From Azospirillum thiophilum (GTDB lineage: Bacteria; Pseudomonadota; Alphaproteobacteria; Azospirillales; Azospirillaceae), in NCBI RefSeq assembly GCF_001305595.1, contig NZ_CP012401.1:1293501-1357500 (forward strand): DNA of 64,000 nucleotides, written 5' to 3'. Shown here piece after piece: positions 1 to 8,391 of the stretch. Below the pieces are notes generated by a model that worked only from the letters and a program-made list of their open reading frames with translations, was not told the DNA's origin and searched no databases. A program made the position numbers and the translations under genes. Each line of letters opens with the position of its first letter. Within the stretch, counting starts at the first letter, position 1.

Positions 1-363
1 CTGACCGAGCAGCTGGTGCAGGTCGAAGCCGCGCTGGCCAAGGCCAACGAGGACATCGGCCGGCTCCAGGCCAAGCTGACCGACGCCAAGACCCGCGAAA
101 AGGCGCTGGTCGCCCGCACCCAGACCGCCAGCAACCGGGTCAAGGTCCGCACCGTCCTGCATGACGAGCGCATCAACGACGCCCTGTCGCGCTTCGAGCA
201 GGTCGAGCGCAACCTGGACGAGATGGAGGGCCGGGTCGAGGCCTATGACGTCGGCCGCACCAAGAGCCTGACCGAGGAGATCGCCGAGCTTGAGGCGGCG
301 CACAAGGTCGAAGAGGATCTGGCTGCGCTGAAGGCGCGGATCGCCGCCCGCCGCAACGGCTGA
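1..363 (+). CDS. pspA: Phage shock protein A (PspA/IM30 family), 5' end outside window
   Basis: The reading frame is open from base 1 and ends at 363, so only the last 120 codons are present. The visible part is almost entirely charged, heptad-like helix (alternating Lys/Glu/Ala/Leu runs), as expected for the coiled-coil C-terminal half of PspA/IM30, and ends in an Arg-rich tail. PspA binds stressed inner membranes and, in enterobacteria, also restrains PspF. The family call is supported by pspB and pspC directly downstream in the same orientation. No pspF is visible, but it would normally lie upstream, beyond the window. Confidence 0.85.
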   Translation: MTEQLVQVEAALAKANEDIGRLQAKLTDAKTREKALVARTQTASNRVKVRTVLHDERINDALSRFEQVERNLDEMEGRVEAYDVGRTKSLTEEIAELEAAHKVEEDLAALKARIAARRNG

Positions 364-441
364 CCGGTCGGTTCCGGCAGCGGGGCGGGGCGGCGACGCC
401 CCGCCTCCTTGTACTCACGACAATAAGAAGGCCCGACGACC

Positions 442-669
442 ATGGGGATCCTGGGTTTCGTCCTTGCGGTGCTGTTCATGGTGGTGGTGGCGCCGGTCTG
501 GATCGTCTTCCACTACATCACCAAATGGCGGTCGCAGCGCGGGCTCACGGCGCAGGACGAACGGCTGCTGGCCGAGCTGTGGGAAATCTCCAACCGGCTG
601 GAGACCCGCGTCCAGACGCTGGAACGCGTGCTCGACGCCGAGGCGCCGAACTGGCGCAACAAGGTGTGA
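442..669 (+). CDS. pspB: Phage shock protein B
   Basis: 75 residues, the usual PspB size. One N-terminal transmembrane helix (about residues 3-24, rich in Val/Leu/Phe) is followed by a charged amphipathic helix with a leucine-zipper-like pattern (ERLLAEL, SNRLETRV, LERVLD). PspB is a small inner-membrane protein that works with PspC to sense envelope stress and recruit PspA. The ATG at 442 has a purine-rich stretch (aagaagg) about 9 bases upstream. It lies 78 bases after pspA and probably belongs to the same transcript. Confidence 0.88.
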   Translation: MGILGFVLAVLFMVVVAPVWIVFHYITKWRSQRGLTAQDERLLAELWEISNRLETRVQTLERVLDAEAPNWRNKV

Positions 670-691
670 TGGGGTGGGATGTCGGCTGGCG

Positions 692-860
692 ATTGCCCCC
701 TCCCTAACCCTCCCCCGCTCTCAGCGGACCTACGGTCCGCCTGCCGCGTCAGCACAAAGCAGAGCTTTGTGCGAGAGCTTCGAGGGAGAGGGGACTGCCG
801 CCGAACCCCTGCAAAGCTTCTGCCCCCTCCATCGCGAAGCGGGGGAGGGACGGGGGCAAC
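692..860. repeat. GC-rich intergenic element with inverted-repeat ends (family copy A)
   Basis: The left end (692-719, starting ttgccccctccct and running into ctcccccgct) is repeated in inverse orientation at the right end (836-860, agcgggggaggg then gggggcaa). Inside are two perfect small hairpins: 725-741 (gcggacc/ggtccgc, loop tac) and 752-772 (gcacaaagc/gctttgtgc, loop aga). A flanking phrase at 680-691 (gtcggctggcga) recurs at the left end of the copy at 19669. It sits between pspB and pspC. The terminal modules recur at 28401, 32363 and, more loosely, 19669 and 36959. Confidence 0.75.
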
Positions 861-923
861 CAGGGCAACAGCCGCAGCACTTCCTGTACCAACCTGAAAC
901 TCAACGAAAGGAACGAGGCCGCC

Positions 924-1325
924 ATGGACCGCACGTCCCCTTACGACTCGCCGAATCCGCACCGGCTCTACCGCGATCCGCAACGCGGGGTGCTGGGTGG
1001 GGTGTGCAAGGGCGTCGCCGATTATTTCGGCGTGCGGCCGGGCGTCGTCCGGCTGCCGATGCTGTTCGGCCTGTTCATCTTTTCGGTGCCGTTGGTGATC
1101 GCCTATGTCATCGCGGTGCTGGTGCTGCCGGTCCGTCCGGCGCAGCTCTATCGCGATTCCGAGGAGGAAGCCTTCTGGCGGACGGTATCGACCAAACCCG
1201 ACCGCACGCTCGCCGGCCTGACCCAGCGCTTTCGCGACATGGAGAAGCGGATCGTCGGGATGGAGGCCTATGTCGCCTCCAAGGAGTTCGAGCTGAACCG
1301 CGCGATCCGCGATCTGGACCGCTGA
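924..1325 (+). CDS. pspC: Phage shock protein C (PspC domain)
   Basis: 133 residues. The N-terminal segment holds the PspC signature (LYRDPQRGVLGGVCKGVADYF at about 15-35), followed by one hydrophobic transmembrane helix (about 46-70) and a cytoplasmic, charged C-terminal helix rich in Arg/Glu (about 75-133). PspC is the inner-membrane partner of PspB in the envelope-stress response. The start is supported by aaaggaacgag upstream of the ATG. A 254-base gap separates it from pspB and holds repeat copy A, so co-transcription of pspC with pspAB is likely but passes through a strong hairpin region. Confidence 0.9.
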   Translation: MDRTSPYDSPNPHRLYRDPQRGVLGGVCKGVADYFGVRPGVVRLPMLFGLFIFSVPLVIAYVIAVLVLPVRPAQLYRDSEEEAFWRTVSTKPDRTLAGLTQRFRDMEKRIVGMEAYVASKEFELNRAIRDLDR

Positions 1326-1436
1326 CCGCTCTTCGCGTCAAACCCTGCCGGCTGTCAAAACCTCCCGGTCAAGCCAAGCCGATCCGCCCATCCCATCATT
1401 GCAGGGATCGGTTGTGGGGCCGGCCTGCCGGTGCCG

Positions 1437-1565
1437 TCAGCGGCGCTGGCGGCGCCGGTCGCGGACGCGGATCGGAATCGGTTTCGGGGTGGGCATCGTG
1501 GCGATCAGACCGGCCAACGCCGCAGCCGCCGCCACCGCACCACCGAGCAGAACAAGATCCATCAT
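1437..1565 (-). CDS. Small putative membrane peptide, 42 residues
   Basis: A short frame opening with two Met codons, preceded at ideal spacing by a strong ribosome-binding site (ggaggg about 4 bases before the ATG). The product has one Ala/Leu-rich hydrophobic segment (MDLVLLGGAVAAAAALAGLI) and a basic tail of Arg/Gln/Lys residues, the usual layout of a single-span small membrane protein with a cytoplasmic positive end. No homologue is recognised and function is unknown. The longer frame that opens at 1724 lacks a plausible ribosome-binding site, so the internal start is preferred. Confidence 0.45.
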   Translation of the reverse strand: MMDLVLLGGAVAAAAALAGLIATMPTPKPIPIRVRDRRRQRR

Positions 1566-1810
1566 AGACCCTCCACCATCGAGATCCCTGCGTTCACCCA
1601 CATGGTGAAGCAAGATGATTAGAACATGGTAGCGAAAAGAGAGGCTGGCAACAGGTCTCCAACGGGACACCCCTGCATGGGATACGCAAGACGGCATCGG
1701 GGCCTTGATCCAAATCACGGGCATGGCCGTTATTGAAGGTCAGGACCGATACGATCCTTCCCCGATGGGTCGGACAGGTCAATCGGGGATGACCCGCACT
1801 TCGTCCAAGT

Positions 1811-1852
1811 CCCCTTCGTTCATGTCCCTTCGTTCATGTCCCTTCGTTCATG
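1811..1852. repeat. 14-base tandem repeat, three units
   Basis: Units at 1811-1824, 1825-1838 and 1839-1852 share cccttcgttcatg; the last two are identical. Each unit ends with an ATG, and because 14 is not a multiple of three the ATGs fall in different frames. It lies 26 bases upstream of the MAPEG gene start at 1879 and so inside its leader. Confidence 0.9.
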
Positions 1853-1878
1853 CCCTCTCGCGATGGAGCCCGCCCGCC

Positions 1879-2448
1879 ATGTCCGAAACCGCCATCCGCC
1901 CGCAGTCCGCCCGGCGGCGGAAGTCGCTGGTTCTGCCCGCCCTGCTGCTGAACGGCTCCTCGGCGGTGGTGACGGTGCTGCTGTTCGTCCTGCTGCTGTC
2001 GCTGGTGGCGCCGCCGATGGGCATCAACGCGCCCGGCGCGCGGATGGCCCTGTGGGCGCGGCTGGCGCTGTGGCCGGCGCTGGTGCTGTTCGCCATGGTC
2101 TTCGGCGTGATGGCGATGCGCGGGCGCACCCAGGCCTTCAACCCGATCGAGGATCCCGAATCGCGCGGCCAGCGCGTCAGCCAGCGGGTGCTGGCCAACA
2201 GCGTGGAGCAGACCGCCATCTTCCTGCCGGCGCTGGCCGCCCTGGTCGCCACCCTGCCGGTGCCCTCGATGGGAGCGGCGGCGGTGGCGACCGGGCTGTT
2301 CGTGCTGGGGCGGCTGCTGTTCTGGGCGGGATACCTGATCCATCCCTTCGCGCGGGCGCCTGGCATGGCGATGACGCTGACCGTCACTCTGATCGTGCTG
2401 GGCTGGGCCGTTCTGCTGCAGCTGGGCGGGATGCAGCCGGGCGGCTGA
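1879..2448 (+). CDS. MAPEG-family integral membrane protein
   Basis: 189 residues from the ATG at 1879. After a basic N-terminus (SARRRKS) there are four hydrophobic spans (roughly residues 18-42, 56-75, 110-135, 158-182), the MAPEG topology. Family-like features are ARAEN-region equivalents replaced by FNPIEDPESRGQRVSQRVLANSVEQT between spans 2 and 3, where MAPEG proteins carry their conserved Asn/Gln-Glu loop. Bacterial members are often annotated as glutathione-linked membrane enzymes, but the substrate here is unknown. The 3' 65 bases overlap the end of the convergent glycosyltransferase gene. Upstream ATGs in the same frame are ignored because they run through a tandem repeat. Confidence 0.75.
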   Translation: MSETAIRPQSARRRKSLVLPALLLNGSSAVVTVLLFVLLLSLVAPPMGINAPGARMALWARLALWPALVLFAMVFGVMAMRGRTQAFNPIEDPESRGQRVSQRVLANSVEQTAIFLPALAALVATLPVPSMGAAAVATGLFVLGRLLFWAGYLIHPFARAPGMAMTLTVTLIVLGWAVLLQLGGMQPGG

Positions 2449-3349
2449 GGGGCTTGCGGTTGAGGGGCTTTTCCATCGACGCGCCGGAGGGGGCCGCGGT
2501 CTTCGCCAGATGCAGCCAGCGGCGGTAGGCCTCGACGCCGACCGGGGCGCGGTGCTTCAGGCCGATGCGCAGGATCTCCGGCAGGGCCAGCAGCACCTTC
2601 AGGTCGGTCAGGCGCGGCCCCCGGCGCAGGTTCTTCCAGCTGTTGCCGGCCCAGCTCCGCGCCAGCCGCCATGCCAGCAGCGGGGCCGGGCAGCGTGCCA
2701 CCTCGCGGATCAGGTCGTTGCGGTGGTTGTAGAAGCGCTCCAGCCCAGGCTTGCGGCCCTTCTCGCTCTTGTCGTGGTAGACCATGACGCCGGGCAGCGC
2801 CACGACGCGGAAGCCGGCGCCGACCAGACGCAGGCAGCGGTCCTTCTCCTCCCCCTGGCGGTAGAGCTCGGGCATGTAGAGCCCGACCTTCTCGACCGCG
2901 CTGCGCCGCAGCAGATGGCCGCAGCCGACATACCACGGCACGTCGAAGGGGGCGGCGGCCTTGGGGAAATAGACCAGCCCGTCGCGCGTCTCGATGTTGC
3001 AGGCCACGGCGGCGACGTCGGGATTGTCCTGGAGATGGGCGACGCAGCGGGCGAGCCCGTCCGGCTCCTCGAACCAGCTGTCGTCGTCGACCGACAGGAT
3101 GCAGTCCCCGGTCGTGTTCACGAAGCCGAAGTTGCGGGCGAGGATCAGCCCGCCATTGTGCGGCTGGCGGATGTAGCGGACGGTGGGGAACTCCGCCCGC
3201 ATCATCGCGCCTGTGCCGTCGCTGGAGCCGTCGTCGATGACGATGATCTCCATCGGCGGCGCGGTCTGGGCCATCAGCCGGGTCAGGGCGATGCGTAGCT
3301 CCGGCCCGCGGTTGTAGGTGGCGATGACGGCGCTGACGGTCAGCGTCAT
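2384..3349 (-). CDS. Family 2 glycosyltransferase
   Basis: 321 residues. The N-terminal GT-A fold is clear: VSAVIATYNRG at 5-15, the nucleotide-binding IIVIDDGSSDGT at about 35-46, and the metal-binding DDD triplet (SVDDDSW) near 86-92. A later acidic QGEEKDR near 168 fits the catalytic region. It would transfer a sugar from a nucleotide donor onto a growing surface glycan; donor and acceptor cannot be read. The start codon overlaps the stop of the upstream polymerase gene by four bases (ATGA, 3346-3349), indicating translational coupling. The last ~25 residues are low-complexity Pro/Ala/Arg and lie antisense to the MAPEG gene. Confidence 0.85.
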   Translation of the reverse strand: MTLTVSAVIATYNRGPELRIALTRLMAQTAPPMEIIVIDDGSSDGTGAMMRAEFPTVRYIRQPHNGGLILARNFGFVNTTGDCILSVDDDSWFEEPDGLARCVAHLQDNPDVAAVACNIETRDGLVYFPKAAAPFDVPWYVGCGHLLRRSAVEKVGLYMPELYRQGEEKDRCLRLVGAGFRVVALPGVMVYHDKSEKGRKPGLERFYNHRNDLIREVARCPAPLLAWRLARSWAGNSWKNLRRGPRLTDLKVLLALPEILRIGLKHRAPVGVEAYRRWLHLAKTAAPSGASMEKPLNRKPLSRPAASRPAAAERPSPARSE

Positions 3350-4791
3350 GACGGCTCCCTTCCGGCAAGATTGGGCTGCCCGGCAAGATTATGACGCCCG
3401 GCAAGATTGGGCGGCGCCACCACCGGTCCCAGCGGGTCGTCGTCCAGGATCCCCCAGGCGCGCAGCACCCGTGTCAGCCCGATCCACAGCAGGATCGGCA
3501 GCAGCGAGAAGAAGCCGAACTTCACGATGGTGATGTTGCCGTCGCGGAACCATTGCAGGCACAGCGGCAGGAAGGCGCAATAGAACAGCACGGCATAGCG
3601 GTTGCGGAAGCCGCTGACCCAGAACCAGCGGTGCAGCCGCCCCAGGATCAGGCCGACCGCGACCATGGTGACGATCATGCCGATCCAGCCGGCGCTCATC
3701 CAGCCGTCGCCCGGCAGCGAGGTGGTCAGGTTGTAGAAGACGCCGTAGTCGTTGAGGTCGACCCACTTCACCGGCGCGCCCACCGGCTTGCCCGGCCACA
3801 GCAGGCGCGGAATCGGCTCGGTGAACAGCTGCAGATACTGGGTGAACCAGGTGTAGGTGGCCGACTGTTTCGGCACCACCCACAGGATGTAGGAGAGGAA
3901 GTCGAAATTCGCCAAATCCTGGCCGGCCAGCGCGTCGATCGCCCGGCCGCCGCCGCTGCCGCCGTTGAAGCGCAGCAGGACCGACGGCGGCGCGTCGCCG
4001 GCCAGCACGTCGCGGAAGGCGTCGCGGTTGTTGCCGAGCAGCGTGAACAGCCCCATCACCGGCACCGCCGCCAGCACATGCCACAGCCGGAACCAGCGGG
4101 TGCGGGTGCGGTACAGCAGCAGCAGCACCAGCCCGAGGATGCCCATGATGATCGCCCAGCGCCCCCAGCCGAGATAGGCGCGGTAGGCGACGAAGCCGGC
4201 GAAGGGGAGGAAGGACAGCGGGTGGAAGCGGCAGATCCAGATCAGCCCGAGCGTCAGCGGCAGGCCCATCGAATGGGCCTCGGCGATGTAGCCGGTGGTG
4301 TTGGTGTAGATCGGCTGGCCGGTCAGCGGATCGCGTTCCATCTGCACGTCGCCGGTGCCGTCGAAACTGGCGCCGCCCTGGCGCTGGATCGCCGAATAGA
4401 TCGCCAGCGGCGCCAGCAGCGCCGCGGTGGTCAGGAAGGCCACGATGTCGACCCGGTCGAAGACGAAGGCCGGCGCCGGCTCGCCGTTCGGGGTCCAGTC
4501 GGGCCTGGCCAGCCCGGCCCAGGCGCAGGCGGCGGAAAAGGCGACCAGCGCCACCGAGCTGACCACCAGCGTCATGACGAACTGCTGCTCGTCCGGCCAG
4601 AAGCCCATGAACAGCCACACGTCGTCGAAATGCTGGGTGTGGACCAGGATCGGCCGCATGACGAAGACCAGGGCGTGGAAGATCAGGTACAGCGTCAGCG
4701 GATGGAACATCGACGCGCTGCCGGTGCTGAGGAACACCACGGCCACCAGCACCAGCACCAGAACCTGCGCGATCAGCGCCATTTCGATCAT
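3346..4791 (-). CDS. O-antigen/exopolysaccharide polymerase-like membrane protein
   Basis: 481 residues from the ATG at 4791 (a second ATG at 4782 is possible). At least ten hydrophobic spans are visible, with a large loop (about residues 145-175) and the motif IPRLLWPGKP near 330, which is typical of oligosaccharide repeat-unit polymerases of the Wzy kind. It would join lipid-linked repeat units at the periplasmic face of the inner membrane. It heads a two-gene unit with the glycosyltransferase. The C-terminus holds three six-residue repeats (PNLAGR, HNLAGQ, PNLAGR) encoded by an 18-base tandem repeat. The Wzy call is inferred from topology and one motif. Confidence 0.65.
   Translation of the reverse strand: MIEMALIAQVLVLVLVAVVFLSTGSASMFHPLTLYLIFHALVFVMRPILVHTQHFDDVWLFMGFWPDEQQFVMTLVVSSVALVAFSAACAWAGLARPDWTPNGEPAPAFVFDRVDIVAFLTTAALLAPLAIYSAIQRQGGASFDGTGDVQMERDPLTGQPIYTNTTGYIAEAHSMGLPLTLGLIWICRFHPLSFLPFAGFVAYRAYLGWGRWAIIMGILGLVLLLLYRTRTRWFRLWHVLAAVPVMGLFTLLGNNRDAFRDVLAGDAPPSVLLRFNGGSGGGRAIDALAGQDLANFDFLSYILWVVPKQSATYTWFTQYLQLFTEPIPRLLWPGKPVGAPVKWVDLNDYGVFYNLTTSLPGDGWMSAGWIGMIVTMVAVGLILGRLHRWFWVSGFRNRYAVLFYCAFLPLCLQWFRDGNITIVKFGFFSLLPILLWIGLTRVLRAWGILDDDPLGPVVAPPNLAGRHNLAGQPNLAGREPS
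3363..3416. repeat. 18-base tandem repeat, three units, inside a coding region
   Basis: Units at 3363-3380, 3381-3398 and 3399-3416 each begin ccggcaagatt and differ at a few third-unit positions. They are in frame in the polymerase gene on the minus strand and give three six-residue repeats at its extreme C-terminus, just before the coupled start of the glycosyltransferase. Confidence 0.9.
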
Positions 4792-5033
4792 CGGCACACC
4801 GTCCCCGGTTACGGGCTTGGCCCGACCTGGGCCGGACGCGGGCGAAGCCGGACGACCGGCCGGTCGGGCTGGGAGGAAAGCCAGCCTATACGTCCCATCC
4901 CGTCGCGGCAGGGGTGCAGAGGGCGTGGCCCCTTCGCACCCGCACACCCCCTTCGCGCTTTTGCCGGTGCGGCGGCGCTGGGTCAGTCTCCCCCCTTCGG
5001 CGGAAGGCCGGTCGCAACCGAGGAGGTTCTGCA

Positions 5034-6992
5034 ATGCCCCGTCCCCAGCCTCGCCTTCGCGGTGGAGCGATCCGACTCCTGCCCCTTGCCCTGTCGATCT
5101 GTGCCTTTCTGCTGCCTGCCGCCGGAGGGGCGGCGGTAGCGGCGGAGACGAGCTTCCATGTGTCCCCCGCCGGCAACGACCGCTGGTCGGGGCGCCTGCC
5201 CCAGCCGTCGGCGGACGGTCGCGACGGCCCCTTCGCCACCCCGGCCCGGGCACTGGCGGCGGCGAAGGGCAACGGCCCGGCGACGGTTCGGCTGCATGGC
5301 GGAACCTATCGGCTGACGGCGCCGCTGGTGGTTGATGGCTCGCTGGCCGGCCTGCGCCTGATCGCGGCGGAGGGCGAGGAGCCGGTGCTGTCGGGCGGCG
5401 AGCCGGTGGGCGGCGCGCAGCCGGCGAACGGCCTGCTGTCGGCGCCGCTGGCGCGCGATCCGGGATTGGACGTGTCCATCGGCGGGCAGCGGCTCGATGC
5501 GGCGCGCAGCGGCGATTTCACGCCCGGCGACCCGCGCAGCGGCTGGTTCCCGGCGAAGGCCGTCCAGTCAGATTCCAAGAGGCCCGGGAGCAGGCGGCAG
5601 ATGCGGCTGCCGCCCGGGGTGCTGAAGGCCGGCTGGGCCGGGCCGGGGGTGCGGGCGCAGGCGCTGGACCGCGAACGGCTGTCCGACGACCTGCTGGGCG
5701 TCGCCTCCGCCGATCCGGGCGGGCTGCTGACCCTCGACGGCGATGGGCAGTATCCCTACCGCGACGGCTCCACCGTCAGGCTGCTTGGCCATCCCGACTT
5801 CCTGAGGCGGCCTGGCGAATTCGCCTGGGACGCCAGGGCAAAGCGGCTGCTGGTGAAGCCGCCGGCCGGGCTGGGCACCGGGCTAGAGGGCGGGCGGGCG
5901 GAGCTGGTGGTGGCGCGGCAGGCGACGCTGCTGCGGCTGGACAACGCCCGTGACGTGACGGTGCAGGGGCTGAGCTTCGCCGACGTGCCGTGGGACGGCA
6001 GCGCCGTGCTGGCCAAGGGCGGCAGCGGCCTGCGCATCGCCGGCAACCGCTTCGCCCTGGTCGGCACCGCGGTGACGCTGGACGGCGCCGTCCGCAGCGA
6101 GGTGTCGGGCAACCGGATGGAGCATCTCGGCCGCAGCGGCGTCCTGCTGGCGCCGGGCAGCCGCGACAACCGCGTCCTCGCCAACCGCATCAGCGACATC
6201 GGCGAGGTGCGCTTCTTCGGCGGCGGGGTGATGGCGGCCGGCATCAGCGGCACGCTGATCGCCCACAACGACATCCGCCGCGCCGCGCGCTACGGCATCT
6301 CGATCAAGAACTGGAACCCGCAGACGGTGAACAGCGACAACATCGTCGAGTTCAACCGCATCCGCGACACCGCCCGCCAGACCGCCGACGCCGGCGCCAT
6401 CGAGATGCTGGGCCGCAGCGGCAACGACACCCGCAGCATCGTCCGCTTCAACGATATCCGCGACAGCGGCGGGCTGGCCACCGACGCGCAGGGGCGCTGG
6501 CTGGTCCGCTACAAGGGCTTCGGCATTTATCTGGACGACATGACCAGCGGCGTGACGGTGCAGGGCAACCTGCTGGAGAACACCGGCGCCGCCGCCATCT
6601 TCCTGCATGGCGGCGACAACAACCGGGTGTCGGACAACGTCACCCTGATGCCCGATGCCAAGGACCGCTTCCTGCGGCTGGAATGGGTGCCCAGCGCCGG
6701 CAAGGCCGGGCTGATGCACGGCAACGTCGCCAACGGCAACGTGGTGGCGGGGCCGTCGCCGAAGGACCAGCTCGTCACCAGCCTGACCGGCGGCGAGTTC
6801 CGCATGGAGGACAACCGGCTGGAGACTGCGGCGCCCGATGCAGGGGCGCCGGAGGCGGCTGCCGCCGGGGCCAGGATCGCCGGCGGAGCCGCAAGTGCCG
6901 CCGCCGCCCCTGCCCCCCGGACCCTGGACCGCCTCCGCGCCCTGAAGAACCTGCCCCTCGACCGCGTCGGGCCGGAGGGGATGCGGCAATAA
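5034..6992 (+). CDS. Secreted right-handed parallel beta-helix protein
   Basis: 652 residues from the ATG at 5034, chosen because gaggagg lies 9 bases upstream and a signal peptide follows (basic n-region, hydrophobic LLPLALSICAFLLPAA, cleavage near Ala-33/35). The mature N-terminus FHVSPAGNDRWSG is the usual opening of pectate-lyase-like/beta-helix proteins. From about 310 to 570 it shows repeated short strands with Asn ladders (SGLRIAGNRF, SEVSGNRMEH, RDNRVLANRIS, GTLIAHNDIRRAARYGI, GVTVQGNLLENTG). Such folds bind or modify polysaccharides, so a role on the glycan made by the divergent neighbours is plausible, but the activity (lyase, epimerase, hydrolase) is not readable. Confidence 0.8.
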   Translation: MPRPQPRLRGGAIRLLPLALSICAFLLPAAGGAAVAAETSFHVSPAGNDRWSGRLPQPSADGRDGPFATPARALAAAKGNGPATVRLHGGTYRLTAPLVVDGSLAGLRLIAAEGEEPVLSGGEPVGGAQPANGLLSAPLARDPGLDVSIGGQRLDAARSGDFTPGDPRSGWFPAKAVQSDSKRPGSRRQMRLPPGVLKAGWAGPGVRAQALDRERLSDDLLGVASADPGGLLTLDGDGQYPYRDGSTVRLLGHPDFLRRPGEFAWDARAKRLLVKPPAGLGTGLEGGRAELVVARQATLLRLDNARDVTVQGLSFADVPWDGSAVLAKGGSGLRIAGNRFALVGTAVTLDGAVRSEVSGNRMEHLGRSGVLLAPGSRDNRVLANRISDIGEVRFFGGGVMAAGISGTLIAHNDIRRAARYGISIKNWNPQTVNSDNIVEFNRIRDTARQTADAGAIEMLGRSGNDTRSIVRFNDIRDSGGLATDAQGRWLVRYKGFGIYLDDMTSGVTVQGNLLENTGAAAIFLHGGDNNRVSDNVTLMPDAKDRFLRLEWVPSAGKAGLMHGNVANGNVVAGPSPKDQLVTSLTGGEFRMEDNRLETAAPDAGAPEAAAAGARIAGGAASAAAAPAPRTLDRLRALKNLPLDRVGPEGMRQ

Positions 6993-7023
6993 AAAACCCC
7001 CTCTCCCGGGGCGGGAGAGGGGG
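6991..7023 (-). terminator. Rho-independent terminator of the heme operon
   Basis: An 11-base perfect stem (6997-7007 with 7013-7023, arms ccccctctccc/gggagaggggg) and a 5-base loop. On the minus strand it is followed by six T (6996-6991). It lies 19 bases beyond the hemY stop, so it ends the minus-strand hemCD-mic60-hemY transcript. The stop codon of the convergent beta-helix gene sits in the T-tract. Confidence 0.88.
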
Positions 7024-7041
7024 TCGAACATGCGTCTATCC

Positions 7042-8391
7042 TTACGCGGTCGCCGGGCGGGCGAGTGCCGGGGGGATGTCCGTCGGTTCCATCAGGGGAA
7101 CGGCGACGGTCGGGGCCTTCCAGGCCAGGCTGTCGAAGGCGCCGCAATGGCCGCACAGCCCGCCCCAATTGTGGCTGACCGCCCCACAGGAGCCGCAGGT
7201 CCACACCGGGTCTTCCGGCGCGTTGGCGGCCTTGGCCAGCCAGTCCTTCGCAGCATCCTCGTCATGGCGCTCGCCACGCTCGAGCTCGGCCATCAGCCGG
7301 TAGGCGCGGCGGGTCGGGCCGATCTCCATCGCGCGGTTCAGGTGCTGGCGCGCCTCACCCCACAGCTGGGCGTCGATCGCGGCGCGGGCGACCGCCAGAT
7401 GCGATTCGGCCGAGTCGGGCGACTGCCGCAGCAGCTTCTGGAACAGCCGGACGCGGGTCAGCGCGTCGTAGCTGGCGATGATGCCGCGGTAGACCTCGGC
7501 CAGCTCCGGATGCGGCGACTGCCGCCATGCCCGCTCCACCACCTTGGCGGCCGGCTTCAGCCGGTCGGCGGCGACCTGCAGGCGGGCGAGCCGCACCGCG
7601 GCGGGGACGAAGCCCGGCATCAGGTCGTGCGCCGCCTGGGCGTGCGACAGGGCGGCGTCGGCCCGGCCGCGGCGTTCCGCCTCGAAGCTGCGCTCCAGCA
7701 GCAGGACGGCGCGGTGGCGGCGGCCCTCCTCGGTCGGGATGGCCCCGGCCTGGATCGCCTGCTGCAGCGTGCCTTCGGCCGCAGCCCAGTCGCCGGCCCG
7801 CGCCTCCAGGTCATAGAGCGTGCCGAGCAGCCACGGCGTGTCGGGCTGGAGCCCGCGCGCCTTGCGGGCGAGGGTCAGCGCCTCCACCCGGTCGCCCGAC
7901 TTGATCGCCTGGGTCAGCAGCCCGCGCATGCCGAGGAAGGCCGTCTCCGGCCGCTCCAGCATGGCATGGAAATACTGCTTGGCGGCGCGCTCGTCGCCCT
8001 GGAGCTGGGCGGCCTGGGCCGACAGCAGCATGGTCAGCGGCGGCTCGTTCAGCAGCCCGTCGGCCTTGCGCGCCATCTTGCGCGCGGTCGGCGCGTCGCC
8101 GGCGGCGATCGCGACCATGCCCTGGGTCAGGGCGCGGTAGCCGCGTTCGCGGCGGCGGGCCCGGCTGTGGCGGCGGATGCGCTGCGGCGTGCGGATCAGG
8201 CCGCGCAGCAGGCGGTAGCCCAGCGCCGCGATGCCCAGCGCCGCCAGCCCGACCAGCAGCGCGACCCAGAAGGGCGCCTCGACGGCATAGCCCAGCCAAT
8301 GGACGCTGACGGTGCCGGGACGGTCGGCCAGCCAGATCGCGGCGGCGATGACGACCGCGACCTTCAGAAGGAACCAGAGGGCGCGGATCAT
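7042..8391 (-). CDS. hemY: HemY-like heme-biosynthesis-associated TPR membrane protein
   Basis: 449 residues. Two N-terminal transmembrane helices (about 4-22 and 38-60) are followed by helical TPR-like repeats (about 75-390), the proteobacterial HemY architecture; this protein is not the enzyme protoporphyrinogen oxidase that shares the name. The C-terminus has an alphaproteobacterial zinc-ribbon extension with two CxxC pairs (CGSCG and CGHCG near 405-423) followed by FDSLAW. It is anchored in the inner membrane and linked to heme synthesis by gene context. The start ATG at 8391 overlaps the stop of the upstream mitofilin-like gene by four bases. Confidence 0.88.
   Translation of the reverse strand: MIRALWFLLKVAVVIAAAIWLADRPGTVSVHWLGYAVEAPFWVALLVGLAALGIAALGYRLLRGLIRTPQRIRRHSRARRRERGYRALTQGMVAIAAGDAPTARKMARKADGLLNEPPLTMLLSAQAAQLQGDERAAKQYFHAMLERPETAFLGMRGLLTQAIKSGDRVEALTLARKARGLQPDTPWLLGTLYDLEARAGDWAAAEGTLQQAIQAGAIPTEEGRRHRAVLLLERSFEAERRGRADAALSHAQAAHDLMPGFVPAAVRLARLQVAADRLKPAAKVVERAWRQSPHPELAEVYRGIIASYDALTRVRLFQKLLRQSPDSAESHLAVARAAIDAQLWGEARQHLNRAMEIGPTRRAYRLMAELERGERHDEDAAKDWLAKAANAPEDPVWTCGSCGAVSHNWGGLCGHCGAFDSLAWKAPTVAVPLMEPTDIPPALARPATA

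Noticed and set aside
464-1567. Long plus-strand frame over pspB-pspC
   Set aside because: Antagonistic frame rich in Arg/Pro/Ser with no domain; it runs through pspB, the repeat and pspC, which are well supported.
4853-4866. 14-base palindrome cgaccggccggtcg between polymerase and beta-helix genes
   Set aside because: Possible operator, but short GC palindromes are frequent in this genome and nothing else supports it.
3391-5139. Long plus-strand frame antisense to the polymerase
   Set aside because: Gln/His/Arg-rich composition typical of an antisense shadow in GC-rich DNA.
6991-7023. Member of the GC-rich repeat family
   Set aside because: The cccctctccc/gggagagggg arms look similar, but the T-tract and position make it an ordinary terminator.
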